DNA of 40,610 nucleotides from an uncultured Ectothiorhodospiraceae bacterium (GTDB lineage Bacteria > Pseudomonadota > Gammaproteobacteria > S012-40): assembly GCA_945787715.1 (NCBI GenBank), contig CALZJE010000026.1, forward strand, positions 1 to 40,610, given 5' to 3'. Of the stretch, positions 16,608 to 24,250 are shown piece after piece (the stretch's first letter is position 1; each line of letters opens with the position of its first letter). The position numbers were made by a program, and so were the translations under genes. The notes under the pieces were generated by a model that saw only the letters and a list, made by a program, of their open reading frames with translations, ran no database searches and was not told the DNA's origin.

Positions 16608-16616
16608 GTATTTAAA

Positions 16617-16679
16617 CAAAGCAACACTCGCAGATGAGCTTGCATAGCCCGTCGACGAGTGTTGCTTTGATTTGTTTTT
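16617..16679. terminator. long-stem terminator hairpin
   Basis: A perfect 14-bp stem, CAAAGCAACACTCG (16617-16630) with CGAGTGTTGCTTTG (16656-16669), a 25-base loop and then ATTTGTTTTT. It lies between the convergent MTIP and csiV genes. The large loop is unusual for a simple terminator. Confidence 0.75.
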
Positions 16680-16737
16680 GAAAAAATATTGCGTAACACG
16701 ATCCTAGAAAGCATTAAATATCAATAGGGTATGAAGG

Positions 16738-17958
16738 TTAGTTTGCAGAGTTTGTCATGTCTTTAGATGGCTCATAACGAATGACTCTCGCAATTATTCC
16801 AAACTTGGGATGGTCAATATAGTAGACTTTGGATAAACGAACTCTTTTCGAACCCTGTAGGCGATAACCGATAAACGGCGGTTTTTCGGGAGTTAAAAAA
16901 CTCTCAGCATGATTCTGTTCAGAAGCAATAGTGTGCTCTAGAATCTCTAATTCTGGTTTTAAAGACTCATCTCTAATGTCTGATTCTCCCACTTCGTCCC
17001 TGAGTAGCTGCTCAGCGGTTTCTATCTCAATGTTCTTTTTTAATGCCTGATTTGCCGCTTCATTAGTTGGAAAATTTTCCACGTGATTTTCTGGCGTGAG
17101 GAGAAAACTGTTTTCAGTTACAGTTTCAGTGTCTAAAAAGTTATCCACACCATCTATATTATCCACAGCAGGTTCTTCAGTCTGTATAAGCTGTGGATAA
17201 ATCGTATGTTCGGTAATGATTTCGTGATCTCTGTAGATAAAATCAAGACTGATGTGCATGAATCGGCTTTTTGATAAACGAACCGTCCCATATATTTTGT
17301 GTTCGGGAGGACCCATTGTGGAAAAATCGACAGGATGAGATTCAGGAATAATAGGATTTTCATCAAAAGGGATGATCGGGTCGAGCATACTGAGTTGGTT
17401 TTCAGGACCTAACTGAAGCAATGTTTCATTCATCCTCTGCCTGTCTGCTAATTCATCGACAATTTTAACCGGTTCTTCAATTCGCTGATAAAGAAGATTG
17501 TCAGATTTGGATGCGATAAAAACGGGTAAACCTGAACTGTTGTCATCAACCGTTTGGTGCCATATTCGATGTAGCAATACGTTGTATTTGGAATTTTTTG
17601 ACATTCTCTTCACGTATGTCGAGAAATCATCATTAGAGGCGAAGTTAGGTTCTAAGTAATAAAAGGGAAGTTGATCAATTTCCGGATCAGTGAGTAATTC
17701 AAATGAATTCACCAGTTCTACACTACCGGTAATCGTCGGTGGTTCTGTGTTCTCTGCCCAGGTTTCGGTTTCACTGTCACTGGTACGAGTAAAAACTATG
17801 ATCTCTACTTCATACTGTTTTTCTTCAATTTCATCATCTCTTTGCTCTTTTGCAAGTGCGCTGTTTAAAAATCCCAATAAGCAAAATAGATAAAAGAGGG
17901 TGATGAAAAGAAATGCAGACTTTTTAGCATTAGCGGAAATAAATCTATTACTTAGCAT
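16738..17958 (-). CDS. csiV: CsiV-family peptidoglycan-binding protein
   Basis: 406 residues. Seen: signal peptide (AFLFITLFYLFCLLGFLNSALA), then YEVEIIVFTRTSDSETETW, the usual N-terminal CsiV phrase, and at the C-terminus GSKRVRLSKVYYIDHPKFGIIARVIRYEP, the CsiV signature ending. A Glu/Asn-rich, poorly conserved insertion lies at about 270-350. Known: in Acinetobacter, CsiV binds peptidoglycan and glycans, and its loss is synthetic with capsule defects; in many gammaproteobacteria it lies next to mfd and nagZ as here. The start is the ATG at 17958. It is convergent with the MTIP gene and separated from def by a 486-base gap. Confidence 0.85.
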   Translation of the reverse strand: MLSNRFISANAKKSAFLFITLFYLFCLLGFLNSALAKEQRDDEIEEKQYEVEIIVFTRTSDSETETWAENTEPPTITGSVELVNSFELLTDPEIDQLPFYYLEPNFASNDDFSTYVKRMSKNSKYNVLLHRIWHQTVDDNSSGLPVFIASKSDNLLYQRIEEPVKIVDELADRQRMNETLLQLGPENQLSMLDPIIPFDENPIIPESHPVDFSTMGPPEHKIYGTVRLSKSRFMHISLDFIYRDHEIITEHTIYPQLIQTEEPAVDNIDGVDNFLDTETVTENSFLLTPENHVENFPTNEAANQALKKNIEIETAEQLLRDEVGESDIRDESLKPELEILEHTIASEQNHAESFLTPEKPPFIGYRLQGSKRVRLSKVYYIDHPKFGIIARVIRYEPSKDMTNSAN

Positions 17959-18207
17959 AATATTTAATGAATATGGATGAGGTTATGGGTAATTAAGGCT
18001 AATTATACAATCATTCATGTCAGAATTTGCTTCTATGCGCTAATTTATTGAAATATCGTGAAGTTATTATGTTCACCTCTCGGTATATGTGCTTTATGAT
18101 GATTTTAATTACATATTGGTTCATTTATACTCGATTAATTGAGAAAAATCAGTTGGATGTAAAAATAGAATGTAGAATTTTGTTTTAAATAGCGTCATGA
18201 TTGTATG

Positions 18208-18288
18208 GCTTCATCAGGTTGATGAGATAAGCATTTTTCATCATGCTAGGCGAAACTAGAGGCTGCGTTACGCCGATAAGGAAGAGCC
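18208..18288 (+). ncRNA. candidate structured RNA / def leader element
   Basis: Seen: hairpin GCTT-CATCA / TGATG-AGAT-AAGC (18208-18232, one-sided AGAT bulge); then GGCGAAAC (18249-18256) pairing with GTTACGCC (18267-18274) with a single A.A mismatch and loop TAGAGGCTGC. The loop GGCT (18261-18264) can pair with AGCC at 18285-18288, which would make a pseudoknot. It does not match any riboswitch class I know well. Function unknown; a leader of def or a small RNA are both possible. Confidence 0.3.
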
Positions 18289-18391
18289 GTTGGAGCATAT
18301 TCATGGATCAGCTGCTTTTTCTAAGTTTAAAGTAAAATGTTGTAAACACAATCACTAAAGAGATCTTTTAGATCAATTAAAATATGTACCA

Positions 18392-18418
18392 CGTGAAACA
18401 TCAACCCTGGGTTTCACG
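18392..18418 (+). promoter_or_regulatory. 5' hairpin just upstream of the def ribosome site
   Basis: CGTGAAAC (18392-18399) and GTTTCACG (18411-18418) form a perfect 8-bp stem with an 11-base loop; outer bases can add pairs with a small bulge. The def ribosome site (AAGGAA at about 18430) follows by about 11 bases. It could be an operator dyad or a translational control hairpin. Confidence 0.5.
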
Positions 18419-18444
18419 GAAATGTCAAGAAGGAATTCTCTCTA

Positions 18445-18999
18445 ATGGCGATAAGGCCAGTTGTAAAAATCGGTAGTAAAATCTTGTTAACCCCTAGCGA
18501 ACCAGTCGCTATTATCAACGAAGAACTTAAGCAAACCCTGATCCAGGATATGTTGGACACCATGAAGGCAGAAGATGGTGCTGGTCTGGCTGCTCCTCAA
18601 ATTGGAGTGAACTTACGAGTGATGGTATTTGGTGTTGAAAAAAATCCTCGATATCCAGATGCCGAAGTGGTTCCTACCACTATATTGATCAATCCTTCGT
18701 TTAGACCACTTTCTGATGAAAAAGAAGAGGGGTGGGAAGGGTGTTTAAGTATCCCCGATTATCGAGGTGTCGTATCACGCTTCAAACAGATTGAGTATCG
18801 AGGTTATACCGAAAATGGCGAAGAGATCGTGCGACAAGTCAGCGATTTTCACGCCCGTGTTTTTCAGCATGAATTCGATCATCTTGACGGTATTCTCTAT
18901 GTTCATCGTATTGAAGATATGCGTTATTTCGGCCTTAATGAAGAACTTCATAACTCTGGGATGATTCCCAAATCAGATGTAGACGTGCAAGAAGAATAG
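18445..18999 (+). CDS. def: peptide deformylase
   Basis: 184 residues, normal for the enzyme. Seen: all three motifs, GAGLAAPQIG (45-54), EGCLSIP with metal ligand Cys100, and HEFDH with His142, Glu143 and His146. Known: removes the formyl group from N-terminal formyl-methionine of new proteins; a metal (Fe) enzyme in the cytoplasm. AAGGAA lies at a proper distance before the ATG. No fmt gene follows, unlike the usual def-fmt pair, so this may be a second, stand-alone def copy. It is convergent with mfd. Confidence 0.95.
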   Translation: MAIRPVVKIGSKILLTPSEPVAIINEELKQTLIQDMLDTMKAEDGAGLAAPQIGVNLRVMVFGVEKNPRYPDAEVVPTTILINPSFRPLSDEKEEGWEGCLSIPDYRGVVSRFKQIEYRGYTENGEEIVRQVSDFHARVFQHEFDHLDGILYVHRIEDMRYFGLNEELHNSGMIPKSDVDVQEE

Positions 19000-19020
19000 T
19001 CAGGTAGGTGCTTTTAGTCT

Positions 19021-19052
19021 TAATCATTCCCGTAAAATCACAGGAATGATTA
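19021..19052. terminator. hairpin between def and mfd
   Basis: Perfect 10-bp stem TAATCATTCC (19021-19030) with GGAATGATTA (19043-19052) and a 12-base loop. It lies between two convergent genes. There is no strong T run on either side, so efficiency is uncertain. Confidence 0.6.
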
Positions 19053-19062
19053 GAACCAATTT

Positions 19063-22000
19063 CTATCCCAACAGCTTCAATAACTCTTCCAAGAAGGTAA
19101 ATCGTGATTTGGTTTCTTCCAGATTACGTGTGATTTTGAGTTTGTTTTGGCCATCTAATTTGTAGGTCATCGGTGCTTTTTGAATCATGGTGATGATCTT
19201 CATGGGATCTATATTAGGTTGCTCATTAAAAGTAATACGCCCACCTTTGGCCGTCATTTCTATCTTATCTATACCAAGTAGGTTTGCGGTAAATTTAACT
19301 TCAGTAATATGGACGAGATTTTTCAACGGATCAGGAAGCAGACCAAACCGATCGATCATTTCCACTTGAAGTTCACGTAGATCGTCATAGTTATCACAAC
19401 TTGCGATGCGTTTATATAAAGTTAAACGTGCATGGACATCAGGTAAATAATCGTCAGGGATTAATGCAGGGATATTCATTTCCACTTCTGCGCCATGATC
19501 CAGTGGACGATCCAAGCTTGGCTGCTCACCTTGTTTCAGTGCTTTGACGGCTCTTTCTAAAAGCTCGGAGTAGAGGCTAAATCCGATTTCGTGGATTTGC
19601 CCACTTTGCTCATCGCCAAGTAACTCACCCGCACCACGTATCTCGAGATCATGCGATGCAAGCATGAATCCTGCGCCTAATTCCTCCAGTGATTCGATAG
19701 CTGCAAGGCGCTTTTTAGCATCTTCAGTCATTAAATTATCCGGTGGCACAAAAAGATAAGCATAAGCACGATGATGTGAACGGCCGACTCGACCTCTTAA
19801 TTGGTGCAGTTGAGCCAGGCCTAGTTTGTCTGCCCGGTTAATAATAATGGTGTTGGCAGTAGGTACGTCAATTCCACTTTCAACAATAGTGGTACAGACC
19901 AGTACATTAAATCGATGGTGATAAAAATCAAACATAATCGACTCAAGCTCTTTTTCCCGCATTTGACCATGTGCAACTTCAACTTTCGCTTCAGGTACCA
20001 GCTCTGCAATTTCTCTGGCAACACGTTCAATGCTCGCGACATCATTGTGGAGAAAATAGAGTTGTCCACCACGTTTGATTTCCCGCTGTGCAGCTTCTTT
20101 TAATAAAGTGTTGTTTGCTTGGGAAATAAATGTTTTAACCGCCAATCGATGTGCAGGTGGAGTGGCGATAATAGAAAGATCACGTAAACCAGCAAGCGAC
20201 ATATTGAGTGTGCGTGGGATTGGTGTTGCAGTCAGGGTTAATAGATCAACGTTCGCAGCAAAAGCTTTTATTTTCTCTTTTTGTCGAACACCAAAACGAT
20301 GCTCTTCATCCACAATGAGTAAGCCAATCTCTTTAAATTTTACAGTATCACTTAATAATTTATGTGTGCCGATGACGATATCAACTTTTCCTTCCGCCAT
20401 CTCTTTCAATATTGCATCGGTTTGTTTTTTAGATTTGAATCGTGATAGCACTTCAACGCGTACAGGCCAGTCAGAAAAACGATCAACAAAATTTTCGTAA
20501 TGTTGCTGGGCGAGCAAGGTGGTGGGGACAAGAACACAAACTTGTTTCCCGTCATTTGCCGCAATAAATGCAGCTCGCATTGCAACTTCTGTTTTACCAA
20601 ATCCAACATCCCCGCAAACCACACGATCCATTGGTTTTTCTTTTTGCATATCAACAAGCACATTTTCGATCGCTGTTTCTTGATCGGGTGTTTCTTCAAA
20701 AGGGAACGCAGAAGCGAACTGGTTGTATTCATCCATATTGGGTTTACAGCCATGCCCCCGGGCCGCTTCTCTTCGCGCAAATACTTCGAGAAGTTCTGCC
20801 GCTACATCACGGACTTTTTCTGCTGCTTTGCGTCTGGCTTTATCCCAATGGTCTGTACCAAGCTTGTGCAACGGCGCTTTTTCAGGAGCGGATCCTGTAT
20901 ATCGAGAAATTAATCCTAGAGATGCAACGGGGACATAGAGCTTGTCGCCACCAGCGTATTCCAGTGTGAGAAATTCCGATTCAATATTTCCCACGGTGAG
21001 TTTTTGTAGTCCGAGAAATCGACCAACACCCATATCCTGATGAACAACGGGAGACCCTATTGTCAATTCGGTCAGGTTTTTGATTATGGCGTCATTATCT
21101 TTACTTACCGCTTTGCGGCGTCTTCGTTGTTGAACGCGCTCACCAAACAATTGGGGTTCAGAAATCAAACTAATCAATGGTTCAAGCAGACTAAAACCAA
21201 TTTCTAGGGAAGCAATACAAATTCCTAGCTTAGTATCAGATTCCAGGAACTCCTGCCAACTGCTAAAGGTTTGTGGCTGCACATCATGATCTCGCAACAT
21301 GTCGATGATCATTTCCCGACGCCCCTGCGTTTCTGCCGCTAATAACACACGACCTTGGTAACTTTCTAAGAACGGATAAAGAGGGGCGGGATGATTATCG
21401 TGTCGCTGAGTGATGCTGAGTTCAGGTGGTCGTTGGGTTTTGATGTTGAATGAGTTTTCTGCTTGCTGGAGCGTTGTATCAAATTCGTGCGTTTGAACTT
21501 GAACCTGCTGATAGGAGCGAAGCTGCTCGAATATTTTCTCTGTGCTGAGAAATAATTTCTCTGGATGAAGAATAGGGCGTTGAATGTCGTGTCGTCGCTG
21601 TTCATAACGATCAGTAATATCATCCCAGGCATTTTCTGATGCGGTTTCAATATCACCATGGAATACGAATAGCGCAGATTTGGGGATGTAGTTAAAAAGT
21701 GTATGTGTTTCTTCAAAAAAGAGTGGCAAGTAATATTCTATGCCGTTGGGTGTTATGTTCTGGCTAACATCTTTGTAGACTTGTGAACGTAGTGGGTCGC
21801 CCTCGAAATTTTCTCGCCAGGATTGGCGAAAGTGTGAAATTGCTTCTTTAGTAAAAGGAAATTCACGTGCAGGCATCAAACGTACGTTTTTGATTTTTTC
21901 AATAGTTCGCTGTGTCTCTGGATCAAACGTTCGAATACTCTCTACTTCATTATCAAACAAATCTATACGAATAGGGTGTTTACTACCTGTCGGAAATAGG

Positions 22001-22542
22001 TCAAGTATCGAGCCGCGAACAGCAAATTCACCATGCTCCATCACTTGTGGCACACAGATATAAGCACAAGACTCCAATTGTTGACGCATGCGCTGTAAAT
22101 TTATTTCATCGCCTTCATCGATGAACAAAGTATTGGCGTTAAGAAATGTTTTTGGCGCGACACGTTGCATTAACATGCTGATAGGCAAAATGAGAATGCC
22201 TTTCGTGGTATTGGGTAATCGAAACAGTGTTTCCAGTCGTTGAGAAATGATGTCCTGATGTGGCGAAAATACGTCGTAAGGTAACGTTTCCCAGTCAGGA
22301 AATGAAAGTATTGGATAATTTTCATTGTCGCGAAGAAAAAATCGCAGTGCAAACTCCATTTGCAGCGCTTGGTTCATGTTCTCCGTAGCAATAACAGTCA
22401 TACTTGAATGCTGTTTTGCCAATTGACTGATCATTAATGCATCACTATTCCCGTATAACGAGCCATAGCATATTTTATTGCCCGCTTTTTTTGGCAAAAT
22501 AGGTGAAAAAACTGACAATTCCTGGTCTGAGTATTGCGGCAT
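19063..22542 (-). CDS. mfd: transcription-repair coupling factor Mfd
   Basis: 1159 residues, close to the roughly 1150 of E. coli Mfd. Domains in order: UvrB-like N-terminal modules (about 1-350); linker; RNA-polymerase interaction domain at about 490-570 (SPVVHQDMGVGRFLGLQKL, GGDKLYVPVASLGLISRY); SF2 translocase with Walker A GDVGFGKTEVAMRAAF (Lys near 650), DEEHRFG (near 745) and TATPIPRTLNMSL; TRG/motif VI region with QLHQLRGRVGRS; and a C-terminal D7 domain. Known: it removes RNA polymerase stalled at DNA lesions and recruits UvrA. The ATG at 22542 has only a weak AAAAGA upstream. It appears monocistronic. Confidence 0.97.
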   Translation of the reverse strand: MPQYSDQELSVFSPILPKKAGNKICYGSLYGNSDALMISQLAKQHSSMTVIATENMNQALQMEFALRFFLRDNENYPILSFPDWETLPYDVFSPHQDIISQRLETLFRLPNTTKGILILPISMLMQRVAPKTFLNANTLFIDEGDEINLQRMRQQLESCAYICVPQVMEHGEFAVRGSILDLFPTGSKHPIRIDLFDNEVESIRTFDPETQRTIEKIKNVRLMPAREFPFTKEAISHFRQSWRENFEGDPLRSQVYKDVSQNITPNGIEYYLPLFFEETHTLFNYIPKSALFVFHGDIETASENAWDDITDRYEQRRHDIQRPILHPEKLFLSTEKIFEQLRSYQQVQVQTHEFDTTLQQAENSFNIKTQRPPELSITQRHDNHPAPLYPFLESYQGRVLLAAETQGRREMIIDMLRDHDVQPQTFSSWQEFLESDTKLGICIASLEIGFSLLEPLISLISEPQLFGERVQQRRRRKAVSKDNDAIIKNLTELTIGSPVVHQDMGVGRFLGLQKLTVGNIESEFLTLEYAGGDKLYVPVASLGLISRYTGSAPEKAPLHKLGTDHWDKARRKAAEKVRDVAAELLEVFARREAARGHGCKPNMDEYNQFASAFPFEETPDQETAIENVLVDMQKEKPMDRVVCGDVGFGKTEVAMRAAFIAANDGKQVCVLVPTTLLAQQHYENFVDRFSDWPVRVEVLSRFKSKKQTDAILKEMAEGKVDIVIGTHKLLSDTVKFKEIGLLIVDEEHRFGVRQKEKIKAFAANVDLLTLTATPIPRTLNMSLAGLRDLSIIATPPAHRLAVKTFISQANNTLLKEAAQREIKRGGQLYFLHNDVASIERVAREIAELVPEAKVEVAHGQMREKELESIMFDFYHHRFNVLVCTTIVESGIDVPTANTIIINRADKLGLAQLHQLRGRVGRSHHRAYAYLFVPPDNLMTEDAKKRLAAIESLEELGAGFMLASHDLEIRGAGELLGDEQSGQIHEIGFSLYSELLERAVKALKQGEQPSLDRPLDHGAEVEMNIPALIPDDYLPDVHARLTLYKRIASCDNYDDLRELQVEMIDRFGLLPDPLKNLVHITEVKFTANLLGIDKIEMTAKGGRITFNEQPNIDPMKIITMIQKAPMTYKLDGQNKLKITRNLEETKSRFTFLEELLKLLG

Positions 22543-23037
22543 TATTTTATCTTTTGGGTAGTTTTGGTTAAAGGTTAAACATTAACAAAAGGGGGCTTGA
22601 GTCTATTACTGAAAGGTAATCACTAATGCTGAAAATAAGCGTTTTAAACATTCACATGATATTTAAGAAACGTCATCAGTAAAGTACCCCTTCAGATTTC
22701 AATGAGACAGATTCGAAATTACATTTTCCCATATCTATTTAGACTTTACTAGAAATGCTCGGTCTCAGTTTTATTGGTTTTAATGGCTTTACCCCAAAAA
22801 CAGTTTTTTACTTTTATTTGGCACAACGTAAAAAAGTAAACCGTAAGACAAATAGTGGTTTTTGCATGCAAATAGCTTTCTTTTCAGCCAGACTATAAAG
22901 ATAGATAAAAACAATATTTACTCAGGATGTCTGAGTCTCTCCCAGTAACTTTTGGGTATGACATTATTTTTACATCGTCGGTGAAGAGAATGTGAAATGT
23001 GTAGAAATCTCAAGCAGTCGTGAAAAGGGGAAACGCA
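22543..23037. other. 495-base intergenic region between mfd and the EamA gene
   Basis: Must contain the divergent promoters for mfd and the EamA gene. One AT-rich inverted repeat is visible: TTTACTTTT (22807-22815) and AAAAGTAAA (22832-22840). I see no gene and no clear -35/-10 pair. Confidence 0.6.
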
Positions 23038-23922
23038 ATGCATTATCAACAGAACAACAATGTTGCAGCAGCATATATTCTCGCCTCTGGGTTATTGTTC
23101 GCGTGCATGGGGGCTTGTATAAAACTTGTATCTGAAGAAGTCAGTAATGAATGGGTTGTATTTTGTAGAAACTTTTTTGGCCTCGTGGTATTGATCCCAA
23201 TAATATCCCGATACGGCATCGAAAATCTCAAAACAAATATATTGCATTGGCACTTGCTTCGATCACTAATGGGTTTAGGCGCTATGTATTGTTTCTTTTA
23301 TTCAATAGCACATATACCATTGGCAGACTCAGTATTACTTAGCTATACATCACCTTTGTTTGCACCAGTTATTGCTATCTTTTTATTAGGCGAGTTGATA
23401 ACAGCACGATTAGGTGTAGCACTTATTGTTGGTTTTACCGGCGTATACTTTATTATTAATCCAGATCTGCAAGACTTTTCTACTGTCTCTTTTATCGCAC
23501 TGCTATCCGGATTATTAGCGGCGATTGCCATGACCTGCATTCGTCGTATGGCGCGCACGGAATCAACCACACGAATTGTATTTTACTACTCAGTGATTTG
23601 TGCTTTTCTTTCTTCGTTACCACTTTATTACGCTGATCCAATTCCTAATCTTTATTTTATCGCAGTACTTGCAGTAATAGGAATGTTAGCTACATTAGGT
23701 CAGCTTGCATTGACACAAGGATACTCAAAAGCAAGCGTGGCACACGTTGGACCTTTTGTGTATAGCACAGTTGTGTTCGCAACCTTTTTAGGTTGGTTAT
23801 TTTGGCAGGAAATGCCAGATATGATTGCTTCGTTTGGTATTATTTTGGTGATTACCGCAGGTTCTGTCGCACTGTCATTTAATGGTGCACCAAAAAAAGC
23901 TATCACAAATCAAAGCGCATAG
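23038..23922 (+). CDS. EamA/DMT-superfamily transporter
   Basis: 294 residues from the ATG at 23038 (MHYQQNNNVAAAYILAS). A GTG at 23020 is in frame, but AAGGGG at 23025-23030 lies 7 bases before the ATG and so marks it as the start. Seen: ten hydrophobic helices in two repeats of five; GLLFACMGACIKLV opens the first EamA repeat and GLLAAIAMTCIRRMA the second. The motifs SYTSPLFAPVIAIFLLGE and PFVYSTVVFATFLGWLFWQE mark the ends of the repeats. Known: these inner membrane permeases usually export amino acids or other metabolites. The substrate cannot be named. The gene stands alone, with long gaps on both sides. Confidence 0.9.
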   Translation: MHYQQNNNVAAAYILASGLLFACMGACIKLVSEEVSNEWVVFCRNFFGLVVLIPIISRYGIENLKTNILHWHLLRSLMGLGAMYCFFYSIAHIPLADSVLLSYTSPLFAPVIAIFLLGELITARLGVALIVGFTGVYFIINPDLQDFSTVSFIALLSGLLAAIAMTCIRRMARTESTTRIVFYYSVICAFLSSLPLYYADPIPNLYFIAVLAVIGMLATLGQLALTQGYSKASVAHVGPFVYSTVVFATFLGWLFWQEMPDMIASFGIILVITAGSVALSFNGAPKKAITNQSA

Positions 23923-24250
23923 AATATACGCATAGAATAATAGTTAACTGTTAACGATCAGCCTTATTTCTAATTACCCATAATGTTGATTTTTCTGCCT
24001 TCCTGATTCGTCCGCATCCATAACGCTTTTTACCAGCTCATCAGTTTTAACGCCACACCCAAGTGTTTGCAGTCTTCCCTGGAATAGAGTTAATACTCAA
24101 TTATAATTAGGGCAATTACTCGCAATGAGATCAATTTCACAAAATATCTATTTGATTTTTATAAAATGTAATATTTGACCGTTAAATAAAGGTGAATTTA
24201 TGTGATCCAACAGACACTTTTAGATAAACAGACATCAAGGCGATTGAAGT
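23923..24250. other. 328-base intergenic region
   Basis: AT-rich, no gene. It contains GTTAACTGTTAAC near 23944 (two GTTAAC sites one base apart) and presumably the promoter for the cadherin/LRR gene. No convincing terminator after the EamA gene. Confidence 0.55.

Larger units (their letters stand above)
17959..18444. other. 486-base intergenic region between csiV and def
   Basis: Contains the divergent promoters of csiV and def. The left half is AT-rich and I see nothing specific in it. The part 18200-18300 is less AT-rich and can fold (see the ncRNA entry). Another hairpin lies next to the def ribosome site. No ORF of convincing quality. Confidence 0.7.

Noticed and set aside
18200-18300. 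Resemblance to a lysine riboswitch (AGAGGC.GCG and GCCGA.AAGG phrases)
   Set aside because: The remaining conserved L-box segments and five-helix order are not present, and the downstream gene is def, not a lysine gene.
20500-20969. Long open frames on the plus strand opposite mfd (137 and 133 codons)
   Set aside because: They lie wholly inside a full-length, well conserved mfd gene on the other strand and have no recognisable domain or good ribosome site.
22818-22836. TGGCAC in the mfd-EamA gap as a sigma-54 promoter
   Set aside because: The -12 element is missing (AAAAA instead of TTGCA at the right spacing).
22807-22840. AT-rich inverted repeat TTTACTTTT/AAAAGTAAA as an operator or terminator
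   Set aside because: Only A/T-rich arms with a long loop, expected by chance in DNA of this composition.
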